Of a stretch of DNA of 64,000 nt, positions 38,262 through 52,300 are shown piece by piece (positions within the stretch are counted from its first letter, which is position 1; each line of letters begins with the position of its first letter). This DNA is from Auanema rhodensis (lineage: Eukaryota; Nematoda; Chromadorea; Rhabditida; Rhabditidae). Below the pieces are notes generated by a model, which made no database searches, was not told the DNA's origin, and worked only from the letters and a program-made list of their open reading frames with translations. Made by a program: the position numbers and the translations under genes. The DNA lies in NCBI GenBank assembly GCA_964057225.1, contig OZ059894.1, forward strand, positions 1,736,001 to 1,800,000. Direction: 5' to 3'.

Positions 38262-41200
38262 GCATTAGTGTATGTTGAGTTTCCATGTACACTCAACATT
38301 GCTTCCAAAAACATTTTGACAAAAATTTTTTCGAAAAATTTCAGAATAATTTAGCAAAAAGTAGATGTTTTTAGATTTCTTTTCTCAAGGCAAAGACGAT
38401 GGACAATGTTATTCAACGAAAAAATTAATTCTTCAGGGTGAAAATCGAGGATATAAGTGTGAACTTATATCAGTTGATATCTCGGTGCATTTTCAAGCTA
38501 GCGCAAATCTGATAACACAGATCGACGCAGCTTGAAAATCCGCATCGAATGCACTATACTACTTTGAGAAACGCTTAATACAAAAATTAGTTATGATCGT
38601 TTGAAAAATGATGCATTAGTGTATGTTGAGTTTCCATGTACACTCAACATTGCTTCCAAAAACATTTTGGCAAAAATTTTTTCGAAAAATTTCAAAATAA
38701 TTTAGCAGAAAGTAGATGTTTTTAGATTCCTTTTTTCAAGGCAAAGACGATGGACAATGTTATTCAACGAAAAAATTAATTCTTCAGGGTGAAAATCGAG
38801 GATATAAGTGTTAACTTATATCAGTTGATATCTCGGTGCATTTTTAAGCTAGCGCAAATCTGATAACACAGATCGACGCAGCTTGAAAATCCGCATCGAA
38901 TGCACTATACTACTTTGAGAAACGCTTAATACAAAAATTAGTTATGATCGTTTGAAAAATGATGCATTAGTGTATGTTGAGTTTCCATGTACACTCAACA
39001 TTGCTTCCAAAAACATTTTGGCAAAAATTTTTTCGAAAAATTTCAAAATAATTTAGCAGAAAGTAGATGTTTTTAGATTCCTTTTTTCAAGGCAAAGACG
39101 ATGGACAATGTTATTCAACGAAAAAATTAATTCTTCAGGGTGAAAATCGAGGATATAAGTGTTAACTTATATCAGTTGATATCTCGGTGCATTTTTAAGC
39201 TAGCGCAAATCTGATAACACAGATCGACGCAGCTTGAAAATCCGCATCGAATGCACTATACTACATTGAGGAACGCTTAATACAAAAATTAGTTATGATC
39301 GTTTGAAAAATGATGCATTAGTGTATGTTGAGTTTCCATGTACACTCAACATAGCTTCCAAAAACATTTTGACAAAAATTTTTTCGAAAAATTTCAGAAT
39401 AATTTAGCAAAAAGTAGATGTTTTTAGATTTCTTTTTTTAAGGCAAAGACGATGGACAATGTTATTCAACGAAAAAATTAATTCTTCAGGGTGAAAATCG
39501 AGGATATAAGTGTGAACTTATATCAGTTGATATCTCGGTGCATTTTTAAGCTAGCGCAAATCTGATAACACAGATCGACGCAGCTTGAAAATCCGCATCG
39601 AATGCACTATACTACTTTGAGAAACGCTTAATACAAAAATTAGTTATGATCGTTTGAAAAATGATGCATTAGTGTATGTTGAGTTTCCATGTACACTCAA
39701 CATTGCTTCCAAAAACATTTTGACAAAAATTTTTTCGAAAAATTTCAGAATATTTTAGCAAAAAGTAGATGTTTTTAGATTCCTTTTTTCAAGGCAAAGA
39801 CGATGGACAATGTTATTCAACGAAAAAATTAATTCTTCAGGGTGAAAATCGAGGATATAAGTGTGAACTTATATCAGTTGATATCTCGGTGCATTTTTAA
39901 GCTAGCGCAAATCTGATAACACAGATCGACGCAGCTTGAAAATCCGCATCGAATGCACTATACTACATTGAGGAACGCTTAATACAAAAATTAGTTATGA
40001 TCGTTTGAAAAATGATGCATTAGTGTATGTTGAGTTTCCATGTACACTCAACATAGCTTCCAAAAACATTTTGACAAAAATTTTTTCGAAAAATTTCAGA
40101 ATAATTTAGCAAAAAGTAGATGTTTTTAGATTTCTTTTTTTAAGGCAAAGACGATGGACAATGTTATTCAACGAAAAAATTAATTCTTCAGGGTGAAAAT
40201 CGAGGATATAAGTGTGAACTTATATCAGTTGATATCTCGGTGCATTTTTAAGCTAGCGCAAATCTGATAACACAGATCGACGCAGCTTAAAAATCCGCAT
40301 CGAATGCACTATACTACATTGAGGAACGCTTAATACAAAAATTAGTTATGATCGTTTGAAAAATGATGCATTAGTGTATGTTGAGTTTCCATGTACACTC
40401 AACATTGCTTCCAAAAACATTTTGACAAAAATTTTTTCGAAAAATTTCAGAATAATTTAGCAAAAAGTAGATGTTTTTAGATTCCTTTTTTCAAGGCAAA
40501 GACGATGGACAATGTTATTCAACGAAAAAATTAATTCTTCAGGGTGAAAATCGAGGATATAAGTGTGAACTTATATCAGTTGATATCTCGGTGCATTTTT
40601 AAGCTAGCGCAAATCTGATAACACAGATCGACGCAGCTTGAAAATCCGCATCGAATGCACTATACTACTTTGAGAAACGCTTAATACAAAAATTAGTTAT
40701 GATCGTTTGAAAAATGATGCATTAGTGTATGTTGAGTTTCCATGTACACTCAACATTGCTTCCAAAAACATTTTGACAAAAGTTTTTTCGAAAAATTTCA
40801 AATTAATTTAGCAGAAAGTATATGTTTTTAGATTCCTTTTTTCAAGGCAAAGACGATGGACAATGTTATTCAACGAAAAAATTAATTCTTCAGGGTGAAA
40901 ATCGAGGATATAAGTGTGAACTTATATCAGTTGATATCTCGGTGCATTTTTAAGCTAGCGCAAATCTGATAACACAGATCGACGCAGCTTGAAAATCCGC
41001 ATCGAATGCACTATACTACTTTGAGAAACGCTTAATACAAAAATTAGTTATGATCGTTTGAAAAATGATGCATTAGTGTATGTTGAGTTTCCATGTACAC
41101 TCAACATTGCTTCCAAAAACATTTTGACAAAAATTTTTTCGAAAAATTTCAAATTAATTTAGCAAAAAGTAGATGTTTTTAGATTCCTTTTTTCAAGGCA

Positions 41201-44200
41201 AAGACGATGGACAATGTTATTCAACGAAAAAATTAATTCTTCAGGGTGAAAATCGAGGATATAAGTGTGAACTTATATCAGTTGATATCTCGGTGCATTT
41301 TTAAGCTAGCGCAAATCTGATAACACAGATCGACGCAGCTTGAAAATCCGCATCGAATGCACTATACTACTTTGAGAAACGCTTAATACAAAAATTAGTT
41401 ATGATCGTTTGAAAAATGATGCATTAGTGTATGTTGAGTTTCCATGTACACTCAACATTGCTTCCAAAAACATTTTGACAAAAATTTTTTCGAAAAATTT
41501 CAAATTAATTTAGCAGAAAGTATATGTTTTTAGATTCCTTTTTTCAAGGCAAAGACGATGGACAATGTTATTCAACGAAAAAATTAATTCTTCAGGGTGA
41601 AAATCGAGGATATAAGTGTGAACTTATATCAGTTGATATCTCGGTGCATTTTTAAGCTAGCGCAAATCTGATAACACAGATCGACGCAGCTTAAAAATCC
41701 GCATCGAATGCACTATACTACATTGAGGAACGCTTAATACAAAAATTAGTTATGATCGTTTGAAAAATGATGCATTAGTGTATGTTGAGTTTCCATGTAC
41801 ACTCAACATTGCTTCCAAAAACATTTTGACAAAAATTTTTTCGAAAAATTTCAGAATAATTTAGCAAAAAGTAGATGTTTTTAGATTCCTTTTTTCAAGG
41901 CAAAGACGATGGACAATGTTATTCAACGAAAAAATTAATTCTTCAGGGTGAAAATCGAGGATATAAGTGTGAACTTATATCAGTTGATATCTCGGTGCAT
42001 TTTTAAGCTAGCGCAAATCTGATAACACAGATCGACGCAGCTTGAAAATCCGCATCGAATGCACTATACTACTTTGAGAAACGCTTAATACAAAAATTAG
42101 TTATGATCGTTTGAAAAATGATGCATTAGTGTATGTTGAGTTTCCATGTACACTCAACATTGCTTCCAAAAACATTTTGACAAAAATTTTTTCGAAAAAT
42201 TTCAAATCAATTTAGCAGAAAGTCTATGTTTTTAGATTCCTTTTTTCAAGGCAAAGACGATGGACAATGTTATTCAACGAAAAAATTAATTCTTCAGGGT
42301 GAAAATCGAGGATATAAGTGTGAACTTATATCAGTTGATATCTCGGTGCATTTTTAAGCTAGCGCAAATCTGATAACACAGATCGACGCAGCTTAAAAAT
42401 CCGCATCGAATGCACTATACTACATTGAGGAACGCTTAATACAAAAATTAGTTATGATCGTTTGAAAAATGATGCATTAGTGTATGTTGAGTTTCCATGT
42501 ACACTCAACATTGCTTCCAAAAACATTTTGACAAAAATTTTTTCGAAAAATTTCAAAATAATTTAGCAAAAAGTAGATGTTTTTAGATTCCTTTTTTCAA
42601 GGCAAAGACGATGGACAATGTTATTCAACGGAAAAATTAATTCTTCAGGGTGAAAATCGGGGATATAAGTGTGAACTTATATCAGTTGATATCTCGGTGC
42701 ATTTTTAAGCTAGCGCAAATCTGATAACACAGATCGACGCAGCTTGAAAATCCGCATCGAATGCACTATACTACTTTGAGAAACGCTTAATACAAAAATT
42801 AGTTATGATCGTTTGAAAAATGATGCATTAGTGTATGTTGAGTTTCCATGTACACTCAACATTGCTTCCAAAAACATTTTGACAAAAATTTTTTCGAAAA
42901 ATTTCAAAATAATTTAGCAAAAAGTAGATGTTTTTAGATTCCTTTTTTCAAGGCAAAGACGATGGACAATGTTATTCAACGAAAAAATTAATTCTTCAGG
43001 GTGAAAATCGAGGATATAAGTGTGAACTTATATCAGTTGATATCTCGGTGCATTTTTAAGCTAGCGCAAATCTGATAACACAGATCGACGCAGCTTGAAA
43101 ATCCGCATCGAATGCACTATACTACATTGAGAAACGCTTAATACAAAAATTAGTTATGATCGTTTGAAAAATGATGCATTAGTGTATGTTGAGTTTCCAT
43201 GTACACTCAACATTGCTTCCAAAAACATTTTGACAAAAATTTTTTCGAAAAATTTCAAATTAATTTAGCAGAAAGTATATGTTTTTAGATTCCTTTTTTC
43301 AAGGCAAAGACGATGGACAATGTTATTCAACGAAAAAATTAATTCTTCAGGGTGAAAATCGAGGATATAAGTGTGAACTTATATCAGTTGATATCTCGGT
43401 GCATTTTTAAGCTAGCGCAAATCTGATAACACAGATCGATGCAGCTTGAAAATCCGCATCGAATGCACTATACTACTTTGAGAAACGCTTAATACAAAAA
43501 TTAGTTATGATCGTTTGAAAAATGATGCATTAGTGTATGTTGAGTTTCCATGTACACTCAACATTGCTTCCAAAAACATTTTGACAAAAATTTTTTCGAA
43601 AAATTTCAAATTAATTTAGCAGAAAGTATATGTTTTTAGATTCCTTTTTTCAAGGCAAAGACGATGGACAATGTTATTCAACGAAAAAATTAATTCTTCA
43701 GGGTGAAAATCGAGGATATAAGTGTGAACTTATATCAGTTGATATCTCGGTGCATTTTTAAGCTAGCGCAAATCTGATAACACAGATCGACGCAGCTTGA
43801 AAATCCGCATCGAATGCACTATACTACTTTGAGAAACGCTTAATACAAAAATTAGTTATGATCGTTTGAAAAATGATGCATTAGTGTATGTTGAGTTTCC
43901 ATGTACACTCAACATTGCTTCCAAAAACATTTTGACAAAAATTTTTTCGAAAAATTTCAAATTAATTTAGCAGAAAGTATATGTTTTTAGATTCCTTTTT
44001 TCAAGGCAAAGACGATGGACAATGTTATTCAACGAAAAAATTAATTCTTCAGGGTGAAAATCGAGGATATAAGTGTGAACTTATATCAGTTGATATCTCG
44101 GTGCATTTTTAAGCTAGCGCAAATCTGATAACACAGATCGACGCAGCTTGAAAATCCGCATCGAATGCACTATACTACATTGAGGAACGCTTAATACAAA

Positions 44201-44228
44201 AATTAGTTATGATCGTTTGAAAAATGAT
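38262..44228. repeat. 17-monomer HOR, copy A (M110-M126)
   Basis: 5967-bp unit. M110 has C123 and C233. M111 and M112 have A58 to G (TTTTGGC) with T200. M113 has T117/T125. M114 has G83/T88. M115 has T117/T125 with A273. M116 is T39/G83. M117-M119 are T85 types, and M117 has a private AAAAGTTTTTT. M120 is like M116. M121 has T85/C86 and a private p103 base (GTCTATG). M122 has G158 and G187. M123 ends ACATTGAGAAAC. M124-M126 are T85/G96/T103, with C265 to T in M124. M110-M112 recur at M127-M129, exactly 5967 bp later. Confidence 0.88.
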
Positions 44229-45281
44229 GCATTAGTGTATGTTGAGTTTCCATGTACACTCAACATAGCTTCCAAAAACATTTTGACAAAAATTTTTTCG
44301 AAAAATTTCAGAATAATTTAGCAAAAAGTAGATGTTTTTAGATTTCTTTTCTCAAGGCAAAGACGATGGACAATGTTATTCAACGAAAAAATTAATTCTT
44401 CAGGGTGAAAATCGAGGATATAAGTGTGAACTTATATCAGTTGATATCTCGGTGCATTTTCAAGCTAGCGCAAATCTGATAACACAGATCGACGCAGCTT
44501 GAAAATCCGCATCGAATGCACTATACTACTTTGAGAAACGCTTAATACAAAAATTAGTTATGATCGTTTGAAAAATGATGCATTAGTGTATGTTGAGTTT
44601 CCATGTACACTCAACATTGCTTCCAAAAACATTTTGGCAAAAATTTTTTCGAAAAATTTCAAAATAATTTAGCAGAAAGTAGATGTTTTTAGATTCCTTT
44701 TTTCAAGGCAAAGACGATGGACAATGTTATTCAACGAAAAAATTAATTCTTCAGGGTGAAAATCGAGGATATAAGTGTTAACTTATATCAGTTGATATCT
44801 CGGTGCATTTTTAAGCTAGCGCAAATCTGATAACACAGATCGACGCAGCTTGAAAATCCGCATCGAATGCACTATACTACTTTGAGAAACGCTTAATACA
44901 AAAATTAGTTATGATCGTTTGAAAAATGATGCATTAGTGTATGTTGAGTTTCCATGTACACTCAACATTGCTTCCAAAAACATTTTGGCAAAAATTTTTT
45001 CGAAAAATTTCAAAATAATTTAGCAGAAAGTAGATGTTTTTAGATTCCTTTTTTCAAGGCAAAGACGATGGACAATGTTATTCAACGAAAAAATTAATTC
45101 TTCAGGGTGAAAATCGAGGATATAAGTGTTAACTTATATCAGTTGATATCTCGGTGCATTTTTAAGCTAGCGCAAATCTGATAACACAGATCGACGCAGC
45201 TTGAAAATCCGCATCGAATGCACTATACTACATTGAGGAACGCTTAATACAAAAATTAGTTATGATCGTTTGAAAAATGAT

Positions 45282-47036
45282 GCATTAGTGTATGTTGAGT
45301 TTCCATGTACACTCAACATAGCTTCCAAAAACATTTTGACAAAAATTTTTTCGAAAAATTTCAGAATAATTTAGCAAAAAGTAGATGTTTTTAGATTCCT
45401 TTTTTCAAGGCAAAGACGATGGACAATGTTATTCAACGAAAAAATTAATTCTTCAGGGTGAAAATCGAGGATATAAGTGTGAACTTATATCAGTTGATAT
45501 CTCGGTGCATTTTTAAGCTAGCGCAAATCTGATAACACAGATCGACGCAGCTTGAAAATCCGCATCGAATGCACTATACTACATTGAGGAACGCTTAATA
45601 CAAAAATTAGTTATGATCGTTTGAAAAATGATGCATTAGTGTATGTTGAGTTTCCATGTACACTCAACATAGCTTCCAAAAACATTTTGACAAAAATTTT
45701 TTCGAAAAATTTCAAAATAATTTAGCAGAAAGTAGATGTTTTTAGATTCCTTTTTTCAAGGCAAAGACGATGGACAATGTTATTCAACGAAAAAATTAAT
45801 TCTTCAGGGTGAAAATCGAGGATATAAGTGTTAACTTATATCAGTTGATATCTCGGTGCATTTTTAAGCTAGCGCAAATCTGATAACACAGATCGACGCA
45901 GCTTGAAAATCCGCATCGAATGCACTATACTACATTGAGGAACGCTTAATACAAAAATTAGTTATGATCGTTTGAAAAATGATGCATTAGTGTATGTTGA
46001 GTTTCCATGTACACTCAACATAGCTTCCAAAAACATTTTGACAAAAATTTTTTCGAAAAATTTCAGAATAATTTAGCAAAAAGTAGATGTTTTTAGATTC
46101 CTTTTTTCAAGGCAAAGACGATGGACAATGTTATTCAACGAAAAAATTAATTCTTCAGGGTGAAAATCGAGGATATAAGTGTGAACTTATATCAGTTGAT
46201 ATCTCGGTGCATTTTTAAGCTAGCGCAAATCTGATAACACAGATCGACGCAGCTTGAAAATCCGCATCGAATGCACTATACTACATTGAGGAACGCTTAA
46301 TACAAAAATTAGTTATGATCGTTTGAAAAATGATGCATTAGTGTATGTTGAGTTTCCATGTACACTCAACATAGCTTCCAAAAACATTTTGACAAAAATT
46401 TTTTCGAAAAATTTCAAAATAATTTAGCAGAAAGTAGATGTTTTTAGATTCCTTTTTTCAAGGCAAAGACGATGGACAATGTTATTCAACGAAAAAATTA
46501 ATTCTTCAGGGTGAAAATCGAGGATATAAGTGTTAACTTATATCAGTTGATATCTCGGTGCATTTTTAAGCTAGCGCAAATCTGATAACACAGATCGACG
46601 CAGCTTGAAAATCCGCATCGAATGCACTATACTACATTGAGGAACGCTTAATACAAAAATTAGTTATGATCGTTTGAAAAATGATGCATTAGTGTATGTT
46701 GAGTTTCCATGTACACTCAACATAGCTTCCAAAAACATTTTGACAAAAATTTTTTCGAAAAATTTCAGAATAATTTAGCAAAAAGTAGATGTTTTTAGAT
46801 TCCTTTTTTCAAGGCAAAGACGATGGACAATGTTATTCAACGAAAAAATTAATTCTTCAGGGTGAAAATCGAGGATATAAGTGTGAACTTATATCAGTTG
46901 ATATCTCGGTGCATTTTTAAGCTAGCGCAAATCTGATAACACAGATCGACGCAGCTTGAAAATCCGCATCGAATGCACTATACTACATTGAGGAACGCTT
47001 AATACAAAAATTAGTTATGATCGTTTGAAAAATGAT
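45282..47036. repeat. Dimer run inside copy B (M130-M134)
   Basis: X-Y-X-Y-X alternation with 702-bp period. X (M130, M132, M134) is A39/G83/G200/G273, and Y (M131, M133) is A39/A83/G96/T200/G273. It is absent from copy A, where M112 is followed directly by M113. M133 holds the last GTTAAC (T200) in the window. Confidence 0.9.
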
Positions 47037-48440
47037 GCATTAGTGTATGTTGAGTTTCCATGTACACTCAACATAGCTTCCAAAAACATTTTGACAAAAA
47101 TTTTTTCGAAAAATTTCAGAATAATTTAGCAAAAAGTAAATGTTTTTAGATTTCTTTTTTTAAGGCAAAGACGATGGACAATGTTATTCAACGAAAAAAT
47201 TAATTCTTCAGGGTGAAAATCGAGGATATAAGTGTGAACTTATATCAGTTGATATCTCGGTGCATTTTTAAGCTAGCGCAAATCTGATAACACAGATCGA
47301 CGCAGCTTGAAAATCCGCATCGAATGCACTATACTACTTTGAGAAACGCTTAATACAAAAATTAGTTATGATCGTTTGAAAAATGATGCATTAGTGTATG
47401 TTGAGTTTCCATGTACACTCAACATTGCTTCCAAAAACATTTTGACAAAAATTTTTTCGAAAAATTTCAGAATATTTTAGCAAAAAGTAGATGTTTTTAG
47501 ATTCCTTTTTTCAAGGCAAAGACGATGGACAATGTTATTCAACGAAAAAATTAATTCTTCAGGGTGAAAATCGAGGATATAAGTGTGAACTTATATCAGT
47601 TGATATCTCGGTGCATTTTTAAGCTAGCGCAAATCTGATAACACAGATCGACGCAGCTTGAAAATCCGCATCGAATGCACTATACTACATTGAGGAACGC
47701 TTAATACAAAAATTAGTTATGATCGTTTGAAAAATGATGCATTAGTGTATGTTGAGTTTCCATGTACACTCAACATAGCTTCCAAAAACATTTTGACAAA
47801 AATTTTTTCGAAAAATTTCAGAATAATTTAGCAAAAAGTAGATGTTTTTAGATTTCTTTTTTTAAGGCAAAGACGATGGACAATGTTATTCAACGAAAAA
47901 ATTAATTCTTCAGGGTGAAAATCGAGGATATAAGTGTGAACTTATATCAGTTGATATCTCGGTGCATTTTTAAGCTAGCGCAAATCTGATAACACAGATC
48001 GACGCAGCTTAAAAATCCGCATCGAATGCACTATACTACATTGAGGAACGCTTAATACAAAAATTAGTTATGATCGTTTGAAAAATGATGCATTAGTGTA
48101 TGTTGAGTTTCCATGTACACTCAACATTGCTTCCAAAAACATTTTGACAAAAATTTTTTCGAAAAATTTCAGAATAATTTAGCAAAAAGTAGATGTTTTT
48201 AGATTCCTTTTTTCAAGGCAAAGACGATGGACAATGTTATTCAACGAAAAAATTAATTCTTCAGGGTGAAAATCGAGGATATAAGTGTGAACTTATATCA
48301 GTTGATATCTCGGTGCATTTTTAAGCTAGCGCAAATCTGATAACACAGATCGACACAGCTTAAAAATCCGCATCGAATGCACTATACTACATTGAGGAAC
48401 GCTTAATACAAAAATTAGTTATGATCGTTTGAAAAATGAT

Positions 48441-50545
48441 GCATTAGTGTATGTTGAGTTTCCATGTACACTCAACATAGCTTCCAAAAACATTTTGACA
48501 AAAATTTTTTCGAAAAATTTCAGAATAATTTAGCAAAAAGTAGATGTTTTTAGATTTCTTTTTTTAAGGCAAAGACGATGGACAATGTTATTCAACGAAA
48601 AAATTAATTCTTCAGGGTGAAAATCGAGGATATAAGTGTGAACTTATATCAGTTGATATCTCGGTGCATTTTTAAGCTAGCGCAAATCTGATAACACAGA
48701 TCGACGCAGCTTAAAAATCCGCATCGAATGCACTATACTACATTGAGGAACGCTTAATACAAAAATTAGTTATGATCGTTTGAAAAATGATGCATTAGTG
48801 TATGTTGAGTTTCCATGTACACTCAACATTGCTTCCAAAAACATTTTGACAAAAATTTTTTCGAAAAATTTCAGAATAATTTAGCAAAAAGTAGATGTTT
48901 TTAGATTCCTTTTTCAAGGCAAAGACGATGGACAATGTTATTCAACGAAAAAATTAATTCTTCAGGGTGAAAATCGAGGATATAAGTGTGAACTTATATC
49001 AGTTGATATCTCGGTGCATTTTTAAGCTAGCGCAAATCTGATAACACAGATCGACGCAGCTTGAAAATCCGCATCGAATGCACTATACTACTTTGAGAAA
49101 CGCTTAATACAAAAATTAGTTATGATCGTTTGAAAAATGATGCATTAGTGTATGTTGAGTTTCCATGTACACTCAACATTGCTTCCAAAAACATTTTGAC
49201 AAAAATTTTTTCGAAAAATTTCAAATTAATTTAGCAGAAAGTATATGTTTTTAGATTCCTTTTTTCAAGGCAAAGACGATGGACAATGTTATTCAACGAA
49301 AAAATTAATTCTTCAGGGTGAAAATCGAGGATATAAGTGTGAACTTATATCAGTTGATATCTCGGTGCATTTTTAAGCTAGCGCAAATCTGATAACACAG
49401 ATCGACACAGCTTAAAAATCCGCATCGAATGCACTATACTACATTGAGGAACGCTTAATACAAAAATTAGTTATGATCGTTTGAAAAATGATGCATTAGT
49501 GTATGTTGAGTTTCCATGTACACTCAACATAGCTTCCAAAAACATTTTGACAAAAATTTTTTCGAAAAATTTCAGAATAATTTAGCAAAAAGTAGATGTT
49601 TTTAGATTTCTTTTTTTAAGGCAAAGACGATGGACAATGTTATTCAACGAAAAAATTAATTCTTCAGGGTGAAAATCGAGGATATAAGTGTGAACTTATA
49701 TCAGTTGATATCTCGGTGCATTTTTAAGCTAGCGCAAATCTGATAACACAGATCGACGCAGCTTAAAAATCCGCATCGAATGCACTATACTACATTGAGG
49801 AACGCTTAATACAAAAATTAGTTATGATCGTTTGAAAAATGATGCATTAGTGTATGTTGAGTTTCCATGTACACTCAACATTGCTTCCAAAAACATTTTG
49901 ACAAAAATTTTTTCGAAAAATTTCAGAATAATTTAGCAAAAAGTAGATGTTTTTAGATTCCTTTTTTCAAGGCAAAGACGATGGACAATGTTATTCAACG
50001 AAAAAATTAATTCTTCAGGGTGAAAATCGAGGATATAAGTGTGAACTTATATCAGTTGATATCTCGGTGCATTTTTAAGCTAGCGCAAATCTGATAACAC
50101 AGATCGACGCAGCTTGAAAATCCGCATCGAATGCACTATACTACTTTGAGAAACGCTTAATACAAAAATTAGTTATGATCGTTTGAAAAATGATGCATTA
50201 GTGTATGTTGAGTTTCCATGTACACTCAACATTGCTTCCAAAAACATTTTGACAAAAATTTTTTCGAAAAATTTCAAATTAATTTAGCAGAAAGTATATG
50301 TTTTTAGATTCCTTTTTTCAAGGCAAAGACGATGGACAATGTTATTCAACGAAAAAATTAATTCTTCAGGGTGAAAATCGAGGATATAAGTGTGAACTTA
50401 TATCAGTTGATATCTCGGTGCATTTTTAAGCTAGCGCAAATCTGATAACACAGATCGACGCAGCTTAAAAATCCGCATCGAATGCACTATACTACATTGA
50501 GGAACGCTTAATACAAAAATTAGTTATGATCGTTTGAAAAATGAT
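48441..50545. repeat. Trimer duplication (M139-M141, M142-M144)
   Basis: M139 and M142 are T117/T125/A273 types, M140 and M143 are T39/G83/G273 types, and M141 and M144 are T85/G96/T103/A273 types. The period is three monomers. M141 shares the rare G266-to-A change (GACACAGC) with M138 two units upstream, whereas M144 lacks it. This suggests M141 received its 3' half from an M138-like neighbour. Confidence 0.82.
48792..49141. repeat. Monomer M140, 350 bp (-1 bp)
   Basis: The run of six T at p119-124 is five T here (about 48909-48914). With M71 this is one of two length variants in the window. A homopolymer contraction may be a true slip or a base-calling error. Confidence 0.9.
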
Positions 50546-52300
50546 GCATTAGTGTATGTTGAGTTTCCATGTACACTCAACATTGCTTCCAAAAACATTT
50601 TGACAAAAATTTTTTCGAAAAATTTCAGAATAATTTAGCAAAAAGTAGATGTTTTTAGATTCCTTTTTTCAAGGCAAAGACGATGGACAATGTTATTCAA
50701 CGAAAAAATTAATTCTTCAGGGTGAAAATCGAGGATATAAGTGTGAACTTATATCAGTTGATATCTCGGTGCATTTTTAAGCTAGCGCAAATCTGATAAC
50801 ACAGATCGACGCAGCTTGAAAATCCGCATCGAATGCACTATACTACTTTGAGAAACGCTTAATACAAAAATTAGTTATGATCGTTTGAAAAATGATGCAT
50901 TAGTGTATGTTGAGTTTCCATGTACACTCAACATTGCTTCCAAAAACATTTTGACAAAAATTTTTTCGAAAAATTTCAAATCAATTTAGCAGAAAGTATA
51001 TGTTTTTAGATTCCTTTTTTCAAGGCAAAGACGATGGACAATGTTATTCAACGAAAAAATTAATTCTTCAGGGTGAAAATCGAGGATATAAGTGTGAACT
51101 TATATCAGTTGATATCTCGGTGCATTTTTAAGCTAGCGCAAATCTGATAACACAGATCGACGCAGCTTAAAAATCCGCATCGAATGCACTATACTACATT
51201 GAGGAACGCTTAATACAAAAATTAGTTATGATCGTTTGAAAAATGATGCATTAGTGTATGTTGAGTTTCCATGTACACTCAACATTGCTTCCAAAAACAT
51301 TTTGACAAAAATTTTTTCGAAAAATTTCAAAATAATTTAGCAAAAAGTAGATGTTTTTAGATTCCTTTTTTCAAGGCAAAGACGATGGACAATGTTATTC
51401 AACGGAAAAATTAATTCTTCAGGGTGAAAATCGGGGATATAAGTGTGAACTTATATCAGTTGATATCTCGGTGCATTTTTAAGCTAGCGCAAATCTGATA
51501 ACACAGATCGACGCAGCTTGAAAATCCGCATCGAATGCACTATACTACTTTGAGAAACGCTTAATACAAAAATTAGTTATGATCGTTTGAAAAATGATGC
51601 ATTAGTGTATGTTGAGTTTCCATGTACACTCAACATTGCTTCCAAAAACATTTTGACAAAAATTTTTTCGAAAAATTTCAAAATAATTTAGCAAAAAGTA
51701 GATGTTTTTAGATTCCTTTTTTCAAGGCAAAGACGATGGACAATGTTATTCAACGAAAAAATTAATTCTTCAGGGTGAAAATCGAGGATATAAGTGTGAA
51801 CTTATATCAGTTGATATCTCGGTGCATTTTTAAGCTAGCGCAAATCTGATAACACAGATCTACGCAGCTTGAAAATCCGCATCGAATGCACTATACTACT
51901 TTGAGAAACGCTTAATACAAAAATTAGTTATGATCGTTTGAAAAATGATGCATTAGTGTATGTTGAGTTTCCATGTACACTCAACATAGCTTCCAAAAAC
52001 ATTTTGACAAAAATTTTTTCGAAAAATTTCAGAATAATTTAGCAAAAAGTAGATGTTTTTAGATTCCTTTTTTCAAGGCAAAGACGATGGACAATGTTAT
52101 TCAACGAAAAAATTAATTCTTCAGGGTGAAAATCGAGGATATAAGTGTGAACTTATATCAGTTGATATCTCGGTGCATTTTTAAGCTAGCGCAAATCTGA
52201 TAACACAGATCGACGCAGCTTGAAAATCCGCATCGAATGCACTATACTACTTTGAGAAACGCTTAATACAAAAATTAGTTATGATCGTTTGAAAAATGAT

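Larger units (their letters stand above)
44229..52300. repeat. 17-monomer HOR, copy B, expanded (M127-M149)
   Basis: M127-M129 match M110-M112. A five-monomer dimer run (M130-M134) is then inserted. M135-M137 match M113-M115. M139-M144 hold a trimer duplication, and M144-M148 match M119-M123. M148 has G263 to T (51861). M149 is A39/G83/G273 with the T302/A308 end. The copy is 23 monomers long against 17 in copy A, so it shows how local amplification reshapes a HOR. Confidence 0.85.
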
